A DNA stretch of 64,000 nt from G963677445 sp963678275 (GCA_963678275.1 OY782765.1:3100001-3164000); one strand, 5' to 3'; positions 1-9,775 are shown, numbered from the stretch's first letter. The notes: generated by a model not told the origin, from the sequence alone. Program-made: numbers and translations.

Positions 1-1426
1 CCCAGAATTTTTCAACATCAGGAATATTTACCATCTCGGCGGGTGAGTGGGCATTCTGTATTGTGGGACCGAATGAGATCATATCCAGCTCGGGATCAAG
101 CGCGCCGAGAATACCGCACTCAAGACCGGCGTGAATAGCTTTCATTTCAGCCTCTTCGCCAAATTTTTTCTTATAAAATTCGCGGGAAAATTTCAGCAGT
201 TTTGAATCAAGATTCGGCTGCCAGCCCGGGTATCCGTCACCGGTTGAAATTTCTTCCGCTCCGGCAAGATCAAGAACCGCCTTCACTATATTGGAGGCTT
301 CAACTTTGGCCGGTTCCACCGAACTCCTCTGGCTTGTGCCTATTCTCAGAATATCCCCTTCTGTAAAAATAGTGGCGAGGTTAGTTGAGGTTTCAACAAG
401 TCCTTCGATATCGGGACTCATAGCGAGTATTCCATGAGGCATAGCGAGAATTACATCAATAATTTTGCGTGTGAATTTCTTGCGGAATACTTTCTTTGGT
501 TTAACCTCAAGTTTTGTCAGAGTCGCCTCCAGACCGCCATCATTAACTTTGAACTCAAGCAAAGTATCTTCAACAAACTGATCGATTATTTCTTTGGCTT
601 TCTCTTCGTTAACAGGGTCGATCATTATCTTTGCTTCCGCTTCGCGGGGTATCGCGTTTCTTTTTGAGCCGCCGTTTATCTCAGCGATTCTGAATTTTAG
701 TACTGAAAGACGATTGAGCAGTTTGCCGATAAGTTTGATAGCGTTAGCTCTTCCATTCGCTACATCCAGCCCTGAGTGACCACCCTTCAGACCGGTAACC
801 ATCAGCTCGTATGTTTCGAGTCCCGGCTTGGGTTCAGTATACTGAATATCAAAAAGCCCGACAGTATCCAGCCCGCCTGAACAGCCGATATAAAATACGC
901 CATCCTCTTCACTATCGAGGTTCAGCATCATTTTACCGGTTATAAAACCTTTTTCCAGGTTATTCGCTCCTGTAAGACCGGTTTCTTCATCAACGGTGCA
1001 TAATACTTCGAGAGGGCCATGTACAAAACTGTCATCGGTTACGGCTGCGAGTCCCGCCGCCACTCCAATTCCGTTGTCCGCGCCGAGTGTGGTGCCGTCC
1101 GCTTTCAGCCAGTCCCCGTCCCTGATAAGTTTTATCGGGTCATTATCAAAATCATGCACGGTGCCTTTATTCTTTTCACATACCATATCAACATGCCCCT
1201 GTATAACAACAACAGGAACATTTTCATAACCGGGAGTAGCGGGAATTTTCATAACAATATTGCTTACCTTATCCTCTTTCATCTCAAGGTTATGTTCTTT
1301 AGCGAATTTTCTAAGATACTCTACAACTTTTCCTTCATTTTTTGAAGGTCGTGGAATTTGACTGATTTCATAAAATCGCTGCCAGAGAATTTCCGGCTTT
1401 AATCCTTCTATAGCTGCTTTACTCAT
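1..1426 (-). CDS. pepD: Aminoacyl-histidine dipeptidase (M20 family), 3' end outside window
   Basis: A cytosolic zinc dipeptidase (PepD, peptidase M20) that hydrolyses Xaa-His and other dipeptides during peptide recycling. Translation from the ATG at 1426 gives about 475 residues, close to the ~485 usual for PepD, so only the last residues lie beyond the window edge. M20 metal and catalytic motifs are visible: GHVDMV (His78, Asp80), GADNGIG (Asp117) and DEETGLTG (Glu147/Glu148), followed by the lid-domain segment GLKGGHSGLDV. The start is supported by the ribosome-binding site AAGGAG a few bases upstream. ychF lies 21 bp upstream on the same strand, so the two are probably co-transcribed. Truncation is caused only by the window. 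Confidence 0.93.
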   Translation of the reverse strand, partial: MSKAAIEGLKPEILWQRFYEISQIPRPSKNEGKVVEYLRKFAKEHNLEMKEDKVSNIVMKIPATPGYENVPVVVIQGHVDMVCEKNKGTVHDFDNDPIKLIRDGDWLKADGTTLGADNGIGVAAGLAAVTDDSFVHGPLEVLCTVDEETGLTGANNLEKGFITGKMMLNLDSEEDGVFYIGCSGGLDTVGLFDIQYTEPKPGLETYELMVTGLKGGHSGLDVANGRANAIKLIGKLLNRLSVLKFRIAEINGGSKRNAIPREAEAKIMIDPVNEEKAKEIIDQFVEDTLLEFKVNDGGLEATLTKLEVKPKKVFRKKFTRKIIDVILAMPHGILAMSPDIEGLVETSTNLATIFTEGDILRIGTSQRSSVEPAKVEASNIVKAVLDLAGAEEISTGDGYPGWQPNLDSKLLKFSREFYKKKFGEEAEMKAIHAGLECGILGALDPELDMISFGPTIQNAHSPAEMVNIPDVEKFW

Positions 1427-1447
1427 TTTAACTCCTTTTCTGGAATA

Positions 1448-2530
1448 TTAACTATGCCGTATATTTAAAATATCACCATCTCTTACGATGTATTCTTTTC
1501 CTTCCAAACGCCAGACTCCGGCTTCTTTGCACTTACTCATCGATTCATGCTCTATAAAATCTTCGTAATGCACAACCTCTGCCCGGATAAATTTATTGTA
1601 AAAATCTGTATGAATCACCCCCGCCGATTCCTGCGCGGTATAATTCTTTTTAATTGTCCACGCGCGGCACTCATCTTCACCTACCGTAAAAAATGACTGC
1701 AGGCCGAGGGCTTCATAACTCGCGCGTAAAATTTTGCTTAAAGCCGACTCTTCAATTCCATAATCTTCCATAAAAACCGCGCGGTCATCTTCATCGAGCC
1801 CCGCCAGCTCATTTTCAATTTTCGCGAAAAAAGGTATTATCATAACCCCTTCAAGATTGAGCGAATTTTTAATTTCTTCAACCTGTTTTTCCGCTGTGTC
1901 TATCGATCCTTCATCAAAGTTAACAGCCGCAATAAGAGGCTTCATCGTTAATAGCTGGTATCCTCTCAGAGCTTTCATTTCATTCTCGCCAAGTGCAAGT
2001 GTTCTCAGTGGTTTTTCCTCCTCAAGCCAGGATATACACTTTTCAACAACAGGAATCTCCCTTTTCAGCTCATCACTTTTTATCTTCATCGCGTCCTTGC
2101 GCAATTTCTCAAGGCGGTTTTCAAAAAATGCCAGGTCGGTTAATAAAAACTCCGTTTCCAAAAATTGAATATCCCTGACCGCGTCAATTGTATTCATCGG
2201 GTGGGGAACCGTATCACTTTCAAACTGCCTGATAACATAAAAAAGAGCGTCATTATTTTTAGCGCTGTTAAGGAATGAGCTTGTTATTTTCACCTTTCCG
2301 TCATCCGACATTTTCAGGCCGGGAAAATCAAACACTTCTATCGTGGCATTTATCTGCTTTTTGGGTTTGAATATCGCTGTAAGTTTATCCAGTCTTTCGT
2401 CGGGAACCTTAACCACCTCAACCACCGCTTCTTCACTGCTGCTGAAACCTTCCTCTTCGGCTGCTCCGGAAAGTGTTCTGAATAAAGTAGACTTGCCCGA
2501 AAACTGTAAACCAACCAATCCTATCTGCAT
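1448..2530 (-). CDS. ychF: YchF/Obg-family GTPase, divergent
   Basis: A 360-residue YchF/OLA1-type P-loop NTPase of the Obg family; members bind the ribosome and often prefer ATP. The P-loop is GLQFSGKST (residues 7-15) instead of the usual GLPNVGKST, and the G3 region is DFPG (68-71). A helical middle (about 120-230) and the C-terminal TGS-like region containing VIHTDFYNKFIRAEV and ending GDILNIRHS fit the family, and the length is normal. The ribosome-binding site is weak. It sits between clpS (22 bp upstream) and pepD (21 bp downstream) on the same strand, suggesting a clpS-ychF-pepD transcript. The assignment is by overall architecture; it is clearly a divergent branch rather than canonical YchF. 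Confidence 0.85.
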   Translation of the reverse strand: MQIGLVGLQFSGKSTLFRTLSGAAEEEGFSSSEEAVVEVVKVPDERLDKLTAIFKPKKQINATIEVFDFPGLKMSDDGKVKITSSFLNSAKNNDALFYVIRQFESDTVPHPMNTIDAVRDIQFLETEFLLTDLAFFENRLEKLRKDAMKIKSDELKREIPVVEKCISWLEEEKPLRTLALGENEMKALRGYQLLTMKPLIAAVNFDEGSIDTAEKQVEEIKNSLNLEGVMIIPFFAKIENELAGLDEDDRAVFMEDYGIEESALSKILRASYEALGLQSFFTVGEDECRAWTIKKNYTAQESAGVIHTDFYNKFIRAEVVHYEDFIEHESMSKCKEAGVWRLEGKEYIVRDGDILNIRHS

Positions 2531-2552
2531 AATCTTATCATCTTAAATTAAT

Positions 2553-2840
2553 TTACGAAACTACCTGGGTATGAAGCGCTATCTCCTCAAGCACCGAGGA
2601 TACCTTCAGGCATTTGCTTAATTCACCGCTGAATACAACAGCTTTTCCCTTTACATGCACTTCAAATGAAAGTGAACGCGCCTTTTCAAAATTACAACCG
2701 GTGGCCTTCATAAGCTGTTCAATCACTTCATCAAATGTATGCCAGTCATCATTATAAAGTATTACTCTGAATAACATCATTGAATCGGTTGATTCATCTT
2801 GTTCGCTATGTGGCAACCTGGTTGTTTTTTCTGTCTGCAT
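2553..2840 (-). CDS. clpS: ATP-dependent Clp protease adaptor ClpS
   Basis: A 95-residue ClpS adaptor, which delivers N-end-rule substrates to ClpA/ClpC. The N-terminal 20 residues are polar and probably flexible, as in other ClpS proteins. The core starts with FRVILYNDDWHTFDEVIEQL, where the N-D-D turn and following helix form the substrate pocket, and continues through HVKGKAVVFSGE, matching the conserved H-x(2)-G-x-(A)-V pattern. No clpA lies next to it; the Clp partner must be encoded elsewhere. It is the first gene of a run with ychF and pepD. The start at 2840 has the short Shine-Dalgarno-like GCAGG immediately upstream. Confidence 0.92.
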   Translation of the reverse strand: MQTEKTTRLPHSEQDESTDSMMLFRVILYNDDWHTFDEVIEQLMKATGCNFEKARSLSFEVHVKGKAVVFSGELSKCLKVSSVLEEIALHTQVVS

Positions 2841-3513
2841 CCTGCTTCGGGAATAACTGTTTCAGAAGTTATTCTTTAAAGATAAGCATTATAAGAAAAA
2901 TTGTGAAGTAAACTAAGATATTTATTTCTGTAGAGACAAGGTATGCCTCGGGGAAGTTTTCCCTCCCGCCCCACAAAACGGCTTCGGCGGGTAAAAAGAA
3001 TGATTTATGAAGTTTGAAATGATAAATTAACAATTCGGGAAATATTACAGGATCATTTTTTTGAAAGAGAATCACATAGGAGACTCTGTGTTTTGGGAGT
3101 TTTCTACCAATATGTTATCCCTGACTGGATAAATAACTCTATTACCATAAATTGCCCCGTTAGGGGCAAAATATTGGTAAAAAAAATTTACAAGGAAAAA
3201 TCATGTGTGCCGCAGGTACACCATATTCAGCGCACCGGGGAATTTGTCATCCTGGTTTTGCGGTGATTTCTTTGAAAAGCTTCCATAACAATACATGATT
3301 GTATTGCGTATCGCAGTTCGTCCAATCTCATCCCGCTAATTTCTGAACCTTGATTAAAGGATTTTATGATTACCCTGATTAAAAAATCGGTATTGCGTTC
3401 GCTATCGGTATCGTTTTTTCAAAATGTTCGGTACGGAAACCAAAACAAAAACAATTCCTCTTTTCCTCCTCAATGTTGCCAAATATTCCAGGATATAAAA
3501 TTATCCAACCCCT
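2841..3513. other. Non-coding stretch with repeat remnants
   Basis: No convincing gene. It holds half of the palindrome that is complete at 3514-3541 (GTAGAGACAAGG near 2930), a GCCCC-GTTA-GGGGC hairpin near 3155, and at about 3345-3440 a degenerate piece of the unit tandemly repeated at 61.2-63.6 kb (phrase ATTAAAGGATTTTATGATT). The 68-codon open frame on the minus strand here has no recognisable features. Confidence 0.6.
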
Positions 3514-3541
3514 GTAGAGACAAGGCATGCCTTGTCTCTAC
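3514..3541. repeat. Perfect 28 bp palindrome downstream of carbonic anhydrase
   Basis: Each half reads GTAGAGACAAGGCA followed by its exact reverse complement, giving a 14 bp stem with essentially no loop. It ends 4 bp before the stop codon of the minus-strand carbonic anhydrase, so it could act as a transcript 3' end. A half copy lies near 2930, which marks it as a dispersed repeat rather than a gene-specific site. Confidence 0.75.
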
Positions 3542-3544
3542 GCA

Positions 3545-4156
3545 TCACAGTATCTCTTCAGGCGAAGTAACGCACATATCCAAATCCCTAATGATCCCGT
3601 CTTCAAGGCTGTATATCCATCCATGCACCGCGAGTTCCTGTCCCCTCTTCCAGGCATTTTGCACAATTGTTGTCCGGCATACATTAATCACCTGTTCCCT
3701 GATATTAAACTCACAAAGCATATTTCTTCTTTCTTCAGCGTTTTCACCTTTCCCTATCTTTTCCTCATGTAACCGGTAAACATCTCTTATATGCTGAAGC
3801 CAGTTATCAATCAGTCCGTGATCATTATCCTCCATCGCCGCGGCCACTCCTCCGCAGCCATAATGCCCGCATACTATTATGTGTTTTACTTTCAGCGCTT
3901 CAACGGCATACTGGATAACCGAAAGTATATTCAAATCTGTATGAGACACCACATTCGCGATATTGCGGTGGACAAAAATCTCCCCCGGCGGCAGATCAAC
4001 TATCTGGTTGGCAGGAACACGGCTGTCCGAACATCCTATCCAAAGATACTCCGGATTCTGCTGTTTTGAGAGTTCCTTAAAAAATCCGGGGTTCTTAACT
4101 TCAATTTCTTTTGCCCATTTTTTATTTTGCTCAAAAAGATTCTTCAATACTCTCAT
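3545..4156 (-). CDS. can: Beta-class carbonic anhydrase
   Basis: A 203-residue beta-carbonic anhydrase that interconverts CO2 and bicarbonate in the cytoplasm. The zinc ligands are visible: Cys42 with Asp44 and Arg46 in CSDSR, and His98 and Cys101 in GHYGCGGV. The proline/glycine loop DLPPGEIFVHRNIAN is typical of bacterial Can/CynT. Length is normal for the plant/E. coli-like clade. No cyanase or transporter is adjacent, so a housekeeping bicarbonate supply role is the simplest reading. The gene is isolated, with a perfect palindrome at its 3' end and about 640 bp of non-coding DNA on its other side. Confidence 0.95.
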   Translation of the reverse strand: MRVLKNLFEQNKKWAKEIEVKNPGFFKELSKQQNPEYLWIGCSDSRVPANQIVDLPPGEIFVHRNIANVVSHTDLNILSVIQYAVEALKVKHIIVCGHYGCGGVAAAMEDNDHGLIDNWLQHIRDVYRLHEEKIGKGENAEERRNMLCEFNIREQVINVCRTTIVQNAWKRGQELAVHGWIYSLEDGIIRDLDMCVTSPEEIL

Positions 4157-4800
4157 AGCGCGCTCGCTTTCATTTTTATTAAAGATTACGCCGCAACTGA
4201 ATAAAAAGTTTCATGAATATCAAAAAATATCGCGCGATATTTCCATTACCCCTGAATGCCGGAAACAGATAACCAGGAAAATCTTTTTGATTTCAGCAAC
4301 AGAGATCGCGGGATTATCTCCCTATATCGAACTGAAGTTAATTTTTGTAATTATTCCATAAGAAGTTAAATTCAGCGCATAATGGCAAAGTTTTTTCGTA
4401 CACATGGAACATCCCCCTGGGGGCGAAGCGGCACTCGTAATCGTCCTCGTTCTAGAATAACCTGGGCATTTTGAAAAGACGAGTAAGAAGCACGATTACG
4501 AGAACGAGTACGATTCATTTATTTGGATTTGTTTTCCGGCTCTGCCGGTTTATTTATTAAGGCCGGGTAAGTTTAAAGATAGGCCTGCATTTTTGAATAA
4601 AGGAAAACCTCCTCCCCAAAAGAGACTGCTCTCAGCTTAATGATTTTTTACCGTCCCCGGAGGGGGCGAAGACGAATAACCACGGGCAGCCTTCGAAGAC
4701 GGCGGCCCGTGGAGGAGACCAGAGAAAAAACGACACCTCCGAATGGGAGCGAACCGGTTCTTATGTTGACAGCATTGCCCCAAAAGGAGAAGGCTTATAA
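4157..4800. other. Non-coding stretch with short hairpins
   Basis: No gene seen. It contains a CCCCC/GGGGG hairpin near 4411-4423 (followed by CGAAGCGG), a CCGGC/GCCGG hairpin near 4535, and a longer stem CCACGGGC/GCCCGTGG at 4680-4712. Short direct phrases (ACGATTACGAG) resemble the GATTACGATTATGATT stretches of the 61-63 kb repeats. The 4680-4712 hairpin lies downstream of the tail-collar operon and might end its transcript, but no T-run follows. Confidence 0.5.
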
Positions 4801-5385
4801 TTATTTTGGTGTCGGGTAATTGCCCTCAACACAAATAATAAAGCTCACACAAAGAGAAGGCTGGCAAAGCGGCAATGCCTGGCCGCCTCCGGCAGATTCA
4901 ACTTGAACGGAATAATCTCCCGATTTTGTGATTGTCACATCAACTTCACCCATATCCGCATTAAAAGAATTATAATAAACAGGAGCGCCCGACGGGGCCG
5001 GCCCGAAATAGCGGTTCTCAGGGTCTGTGTTTCCTGCTCCCATGCCCTTAAAACATCTTTGCACGGCTGTGCCTGAATATGACACTTGCGTAAGAGTGGG
5101 AGTATGAGTATGAGGGTAGATTTCCGATATTTCCAGTTTCCTTTCCTCATCGCCAAAATATCTGCCCAGGTAGGCGAGACCATTTGCTATAACCCCGAGG
5201 GGAGATCTTCCTCGTAAATCGGGAAGCTTGAAGTTAGTTCTTCCATCTCCGCCAAAAGTATTGGAGAGGATCGAAAAAAGGACCCCTTGCTGCGATATAT
5301 TTAATGTTTGCCCGGCGCATATCATCCATTTTTCGGGAGCGTAATTGCCGGCGAACATCCTGATTTCACCTATAGTTCCTTCCAT
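4801..5385 (-). CDS. Phage-tail-collar domain protein, paralogue 1
   Basis: A 194-residue protein of the phage tail collar / microcystin-dependent (Mdp) group. The N-terminal collar domain (about 5-65) carries GEIRMFAGNYAPEKWMICAG, LFSILSNTFGGDG and NFKLPDLRGRSP. The second half holds NTDPENRYFGPAP, shared with the two upstream paralogues. Start chosen at 5385 (MEGTIGEIR): it matches the paralogue starts and has CGGAGGAATT just upstream; the longer frame to 5403 merely translates that ribosome-binding site. No signal peptide or membrane segment is seen. Collar domains trimerise in phage fibres; in bacteria the role of such small free-standing proteins is unknown. Last gene of a four-gene minus-strand operon. 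Confidence 0.85.
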   Translation of the reverse strand: MEGTIGEIRMFAGNYAPEKWMICAGQTLNISQQGVLFSILSNTFGGDGRTNFKLPDLRGRSPLGVIANGLAYLGRYFGDEERKLEISEIYPHTHTPTLTQVSYSGTAVQRCFKGMGAGNTDPENRYFGPAPSGAPVYYNSFNADMGEVDVTITKSGDYSVQVESAGGGQALPLCQPSLCVSFIICVEGNYPTPK

Positions 5386-5466
5386 AATTCCTCCGAATAT
5401 CACATCTTATTTTATTTATTTTCATTTTCGACTATATTTATTGATAATTATACCTTTTTCCCTGCG

Positions 5467-6060
5467 TTAACTCCTGTGCGGCCAGTTTCCATAAACGCAG
5501 ATAATAAAATTGATAACCAGTGAAGGCTGCAAAAGAGAAATCATTTCACCCTCGCCCGATTCGTCCAGTTTCAGGCTGTATTCGCCCGATTTGCTCAGCT
5601 CAACATTCAGTGGCGCCATATCAGCGCTGTCGGTATCATAATATATTGGAACGGCAGAGGGCGCCGGACCGGGATAACGATTTTCCGGATCGGTATCGCC
5701 TGTTCCAAATCCTTTATAGCACTTCTGAATCGCTTTTCCTGAATAAGCCGGCCCGGTAATAGTTGTTTCATGTGTATGTGGCGGGAAGTTTTTTAAAGGA
5801 ATAAATATTTCCTCCCATCCCTTAATTTCTCCAAGGTGGTTATCCGAAAGTCCCGCTCCGTGGCCCCATCCGTAAGGAACCCGTCCCCTGAAATCGGGCA
5901 GTTTAAAATTAACATATCCGTCTCCGCCATAAGTAGTGCCGAGAAGGGCAAATAGTTTGGGATTTTGGACAATCTGAACCTCCTGTCCATCGCAAAAGGC
6001 CCAGTTGCGTGGAGCATAGTCCCCGCTAAACATTCTTATTTCTCCGTAATATCCTTCCAT
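5467..6060 (-). CDS. Phage-tail-collar domain protein, paralogue 2
   Basis: A 197-residue tail-collar protein. GEIRMFSGDYAPRNWAFCDG, LFALLGTTYGGDG and NFKLPDFRGRVP form the N-terminal domain; FPPHTHETTI and DTDPENRYPGPAP mark the shared second half, and the C-terminus NFIICVYGNWPHRS parallels the FIICVEGN ends of the other two copies. The start has CCGGAGGAAAA directly upstream, nearly identical to the leaders of the neighbours, which suggests duplication of gene plus leader. It lies 152 bp downstream of paralogue 3 and 81 bp upstream of paralogue 1. Biological role unknown; no other phage structural gene is nearby. Confidence 0.85.
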   Translation of the reverse strand: MEGYYGEIRMFSGDYAPRNWAFCDGQEVQIVQNPKLFALLGTTYGGDGYVNFKLPDFRGRVPYGWGHGAGLSDNHLGEIKGWEEIFIPLKNFPPHTHETTITGPAYSGKAIQKCYKGFGTGDTDPENRYPGPAPSAVPIYYDTDSADMAPLNVELSKSGEYSLKLDESGEGEMISLLQPSLVINFIICVYGNWPHRS

Positions 6061-6212
6061 TTTTCCTCCGGATTTAGCTGTTTATTGTTTCCATAATTTT
6101 CTTATTATTTTTTTCTGATATTATTTTTCTTTTGCTTTTCTGCCTTTAAGCTTACGATTGGAATAACGGAATTTATTCATCCTCTAGTATCGGCTTAAAT
6201 TATTTTAACGGA

Positions 6213-6806
6213 TTATGGACGCGGCGGCCAGTTGCCCTCAACACAAATAATAAAATTGAGCGCGAGGGCAGGCTGAAAAGGTCCAAATTCAGAAGATGAT
6301 TCGGTATAATCCACATCAGTTTTATAATCGCCGGTTTTAGTTACCTGGATATCGACGGCACCCATAACGGCGTTTTCCGTATCATAATATACCGGCGCGA
6401 CTGATGGAGCCGGTCCGGGATACCGGTTTTCAGGATCTGTAAATCCGGGGCCAAATCCTTTAAAACACCTCTGGCTGGCCGAGCCGCTGTAGGTTGGCGC
6501 CGAAACAGTAGCTGTATGCGTGTGGGGAGGAATCTGATCCCAGCTAATCCTTTCCGAAAAGTTCCCGAAACTGTGACCGAGCACCCTTGGGGATAATCCT
6601 GTTCCAGTGCCCTGGCCGACAGGTATACGCCAACTGAAATCAGGCAGACAAAAGAAATTATGTCCATCACCGCCAAATCGGGTGCCTATTAAAGAAAACA
6701 GCTTCGAATGCTTATTAACGTGCAGCGACTGCCCTCTGCAGAACATCCAGTCACCTGGCGCGAACTTGCCCGCAAAGATTCTTATTTCACCATAATATCC
6801 TTCCAT
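6213..6806 (-). CDS. Phage-tail-collar domain protein, paralogue 3
   Basis: A 197-residue tail-collar protein with the same plan as its two downstream neighbours: GEIRIFAGKFAPGDWMFCRG, LFSLIGTRFGGDG and FFCLPDFSWRIP at the N-terminus (the usual DLRGR is altered to DFSWR here), IPPHTHTATV in the middle, then FTDPENRYPGPAP. The leader CCGGAGGAAAT precedes the ATG. It is the first of the three paralogues in the direction of transcription, 36 bp after the 119-residue gene. The three are diverged enough that they are unlikely to be a recent duplication, suggesting that three different subunits are retained together. Confidence 0.85.
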   Translation of the reverse strand: MEGYYGEIRIFAGKFAPGDWMFCRGQSLHVNKHSKLFSLIGTRFGGDGHNFFCLPDFSWRIPVGQGTGTGLSPRVLGHSFGNFSERISWDQIPPHTHTATVSAPTYSGSASQRCFKGFGPGFTDPENRYPGPAPSVAPVYYDTENAVMGAVDIQVTKTGDYKTDVDYTESSSEFGPFQPALALNFIICVEGNWPPRP

Positions 6807-6842
6807 ATTTCCTCCGGAATTTGTTTTACTGTTTTTGGGTTT

Positions 6843-7202
6843 TTATTTTGAGGTTTCTTCGGCTAATTGAAAAGAATAAAACCGTGTAAGAGTTACATCG
6901 CCATTTCCATCCGCTTTTTTCTGCGCGGGATTATTCAGGGTTACGATCAAATTACCTTCACTCTCATAGCGGTGAATGCGCTCATCCCCCTGGCAGCTAA
7001 AAAGTACGCCCCGTGTTTTGGTGCCTGGTCCGCCTATATGCTGCTTACCTATGTCACGCAAATTCAGACTTTCGAGTCCGGGAATAGTAAGAATAATATT
7101 GCCAGGAGTTTCTGTAACTTTAAATGTCCGGCCTGCTTCCAGTTCTTTTTCCCCAGCGGGAATTGTGTAAACATAGTTATTTATTACTGTCAGAACGTAC
7201 AT
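6843..7202 (-). CDS. Unknown 119-residue protein heading the tail-collar operon
   Basis: I do not recognise this protein. It has no signal peptide and no membrane helix. It looks beta-rich, with short hydrophobic strands (MYVLTVINNYVYTIPAG, FKVTETPGNIILTIPG) separated by turns, and a Gly-rich middle QHIGGPGTKTRG. The ribosome-binding site AGGGG lies just upstream of the ATG at 7202. It is the first gene of the run, 36 bp before the first tail-collar gene, so it probably works with those proteins, for example as a small partner or cap. This is inferred from gene order only. Confidence 0.65.
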   Translation of the reverse strand: MYVLTVINNYVYTIPAGEKELEAGRTFKVTETPGNIILTIPGLESLNLRDIGKQHIGGPGTKTRGVLFSCQGDERIHRYESEGNLIVTLNNPAQKKADGNGDVTLTRFYSFQLAEETSK

Positions 7203-7489
7203 ATTTTCCCCTGGTTATAGCGCTGGTTTTATATTGACACAAGGCTTCCGGTCTAAATCAATTCCTGTGTTTTCACACAAACATATTCCCCGGATACATC
7301 AGTCTGCAAAATGCAACGTTTATAATAGTATATTTCTCGTGTTAATTCAATAATTAAATTATAAAACGCGTTGATTATAAGTATCTTTAATATATAAGGT
7401 ATTATTTGAATACGATTTTGAATAATCAGGAATATTAAAATAGGAGAGGACACTGAGTACGATTAAATCCATAAATCCTTAAATCATGG

Positions 7490-9775
7490 TTCAGACATTT
7501 TTCCGTGATTATCAGCGAAATCCGCGGGAAATAATACCCTGGTAAAAAAGGCAATAAGGTCAAAAAGTTGTAGGGGAATTCCCTGGCTACTAAAGACTCC
7601 CGATTTGGTAAAATCCCAAATTTCAAATTTGACAGTAACAATATAGCAGGGGTGATAACTTCACGAAAAAATTCAATGTTTCGAGAGCGGGATCCCCTCC
7701 CCTTAAGATTTTAAGGGGAGGACGGGAGGGGTTTGATCTACCTTATGACGTCCATAATCCGATAAGAAGTCAAAATATTCTTTAAAAAAAACATCTGGCT
7801 TTTTCTCTCAAATTTATTCTTGTTGCCTGGAAGGTTAAAAAAAAATCAAAAATAAGGTTTTTCTCTGCGTGAAAAGAATCGATTTCGATTTGCATTTCAA
7901 GGGCAGTTGCTCCTCCTCTAAATCCTCCAAATCTTCGCATTCCTGTTCAGATATTTTCCGCGGCAATCAGCGAAATCCGCGGGAAATATAAAGGCAAAAG
8001 GTCTAAAAGTTGTGGAGGAATTCCCTGGCTACTAAGGACCCCCGATTTGGGAAAACCCCAAATTTCAAATTTGACAGCAACAATATAGCAGGGGTGATAA
8101 CTTCACGAAAAAATTCAATGTTTCGAGAGCGGGATCCCCTCCCCTTAAGATTTTAAGGGGAGGACGGGTGGGGTTTGATCTACCTTGAGATGTTTATAAT
8201 CCGATGAGAAGTCAAAATATTCGTAAAAAAAAGACTGGCTTTTTCTCTCAAATATATTCTTGTTGCCTGGAAAGTTAAAAATCAAAAATATGGTTTTTCT
8301 CTGCGTGAAAAGAATCGATTTCGATTTGCATTTCGCGGCAACTTTAGTTCCTGTTAATCTTTGTAATCTTGTACAGATATCTTTTCCGCGACAATCCGCT
8401 AAATATGCGGGAATTAATCCCCGCATGAATGAGGTTATAAAGTTTATTTTTTAGGTGATTATACCCGGCTACTAAGGAACCCCAATTTGGAATAACACAC
8501 AATTTCAAAATTAACAGCAACAATTTAAGTAATTACAATCTATCTAAAACTCTTCAAAGATGAGAGAGCGGAATCCCCTCCCCTTAAGATTTTAAGGGGA
8601 GGACGGGAGGGGTTTGATCTACCTTGAGATGTCTGTAATCCTATGAGAAGTCAAAATATTTGCAAAAAAATAACTGGCTTTTTCTCTCAAATATATTCTT
8701 GTTGCCTGGAAGGTTAAAAAATCAAAAATAAGGTTTTTCTCTGCGTGAAAAGAATCGATTTCGATTTGCATTTCAAGGGCAGTTGCTCCTCCTCTAAATC
8801 CTCCAAATCTTCGCATTCCTGTTCAGATATTTTCCGTGATTATCAGCGAAGTCCGCGGGAATTAATCCCCGGATGAATGAGGTTATAAGGTTTGTTTTTT
8901 AGATGATTATCCCCGGCTACTAAGGAACCTCAATTTGGAAAAACACGCAATTTCAAAATTAACAGCAACAATTTAAGTAATTACAATCTATCTAAAACTC
9001 TTCAAAGATGAGAGATCGGAATCCCCTCCCCTTAAGATTTTAAGGGGAGGACGGGAGGGGTTTGATCTACCTTGAGATGTTTATAACCCGATAAGAAGTC
9101 AAAATATTCTTTAAAAAAAAACATCTGGCTTTTTCTCTCAAATTTATTCTTGTTGCCTGGAAGGTTAAAAAAAAATCAAAAATAAGGTTTTTCTCTGCGT
9201 GAAAAGAATCGATTTCGATTTGCATTTCAAGGGCAGTTGCTCCTCCTCTAAATCCTCCAAATCTTCGCATTCCTGTTCAGATATTTTCCGCGGCAATCAG
9301 CGAAATCCGCGGGAAATATAAAGGCAAAAGGTCTAAAAGTTGTGGAGGAATTCCCTGTCTACTAAGGACCCCCGATTTGGGAAAACCCCAAATTTCAAAT
9401 TTGACAGCAACAATATTGCAGGAGTGATAACTTCACGAAAAAATTCAATGTTTCGAGAGCGGAATCCCCTCCCCTTAAGATTTTAAGGGGAGGACGGGAG
9501 GGGTTTGATCTACCTTGAGATGTCTGTAATCCGATAAGAAGTCAAAATATTCTAAAAAAAAAAAAATATCTGGCTTTTTCTCTCAGATATATTCTTGTTG
9601 CCTGGAACGTCAAAAAATATCAAAAATATGGTTTTTCTCTGCGTGAGAAGAATCGATTTCGATTTGCATTTCGAGGGCAGTTGCTCCTCCTCTAAATCCT
9701 CCAAATCTTTGCATTCCTGTTCAGATATTTTCCGCGGCAATCAGCGAAATCCGCGTAATCAGAAAAATCCGCGGT
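7490..9775. repeat. Five tandem copies of a ~443 bp non-coding unit
   Basis: Successive units start near 7490, 7946, 8372, 8822 and 9276, ending with a partial unit after 9720. The easiest landmark is the inverted repeat CCCCTCCCCTTAA...TTAAGGGGAGG starting at 7694, 8136, 8575, 9023 and 9466 (spacings 442, 439, 448, 443). Two sub-types of left flank occur: units 1, 2 and 5 have TTCACGAAAAAATTC before it, units 3 and 4 have CTATCTAAAACTCTTCAAAG. An A-tract of variable length follows the inverted repeat. The small open frames inside are repeats of one another and not genes. A truncated sixth copy lies at 53.2-53.6 kb. Between 7203 and 7490 only AT-rich DNA is seen. Confidence 0.9.

Noticed and set aside
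2869..3075. 68-codon minus-strand frame between clpS and carbonic anhydrase
   Set aside because: No ribosome-binding site, no recognisable domain, and part of it lies in a dispersed palindrome.
8619..9270. Open frames starting MRRFGGFRGGATALEMQIEI, repeated in the 7.5-9.8 kb array
   Set aside because: They arise because the DNA unit is repeated; they have no ribosome-binding site, change frame and length between units, and cross the A-tract.
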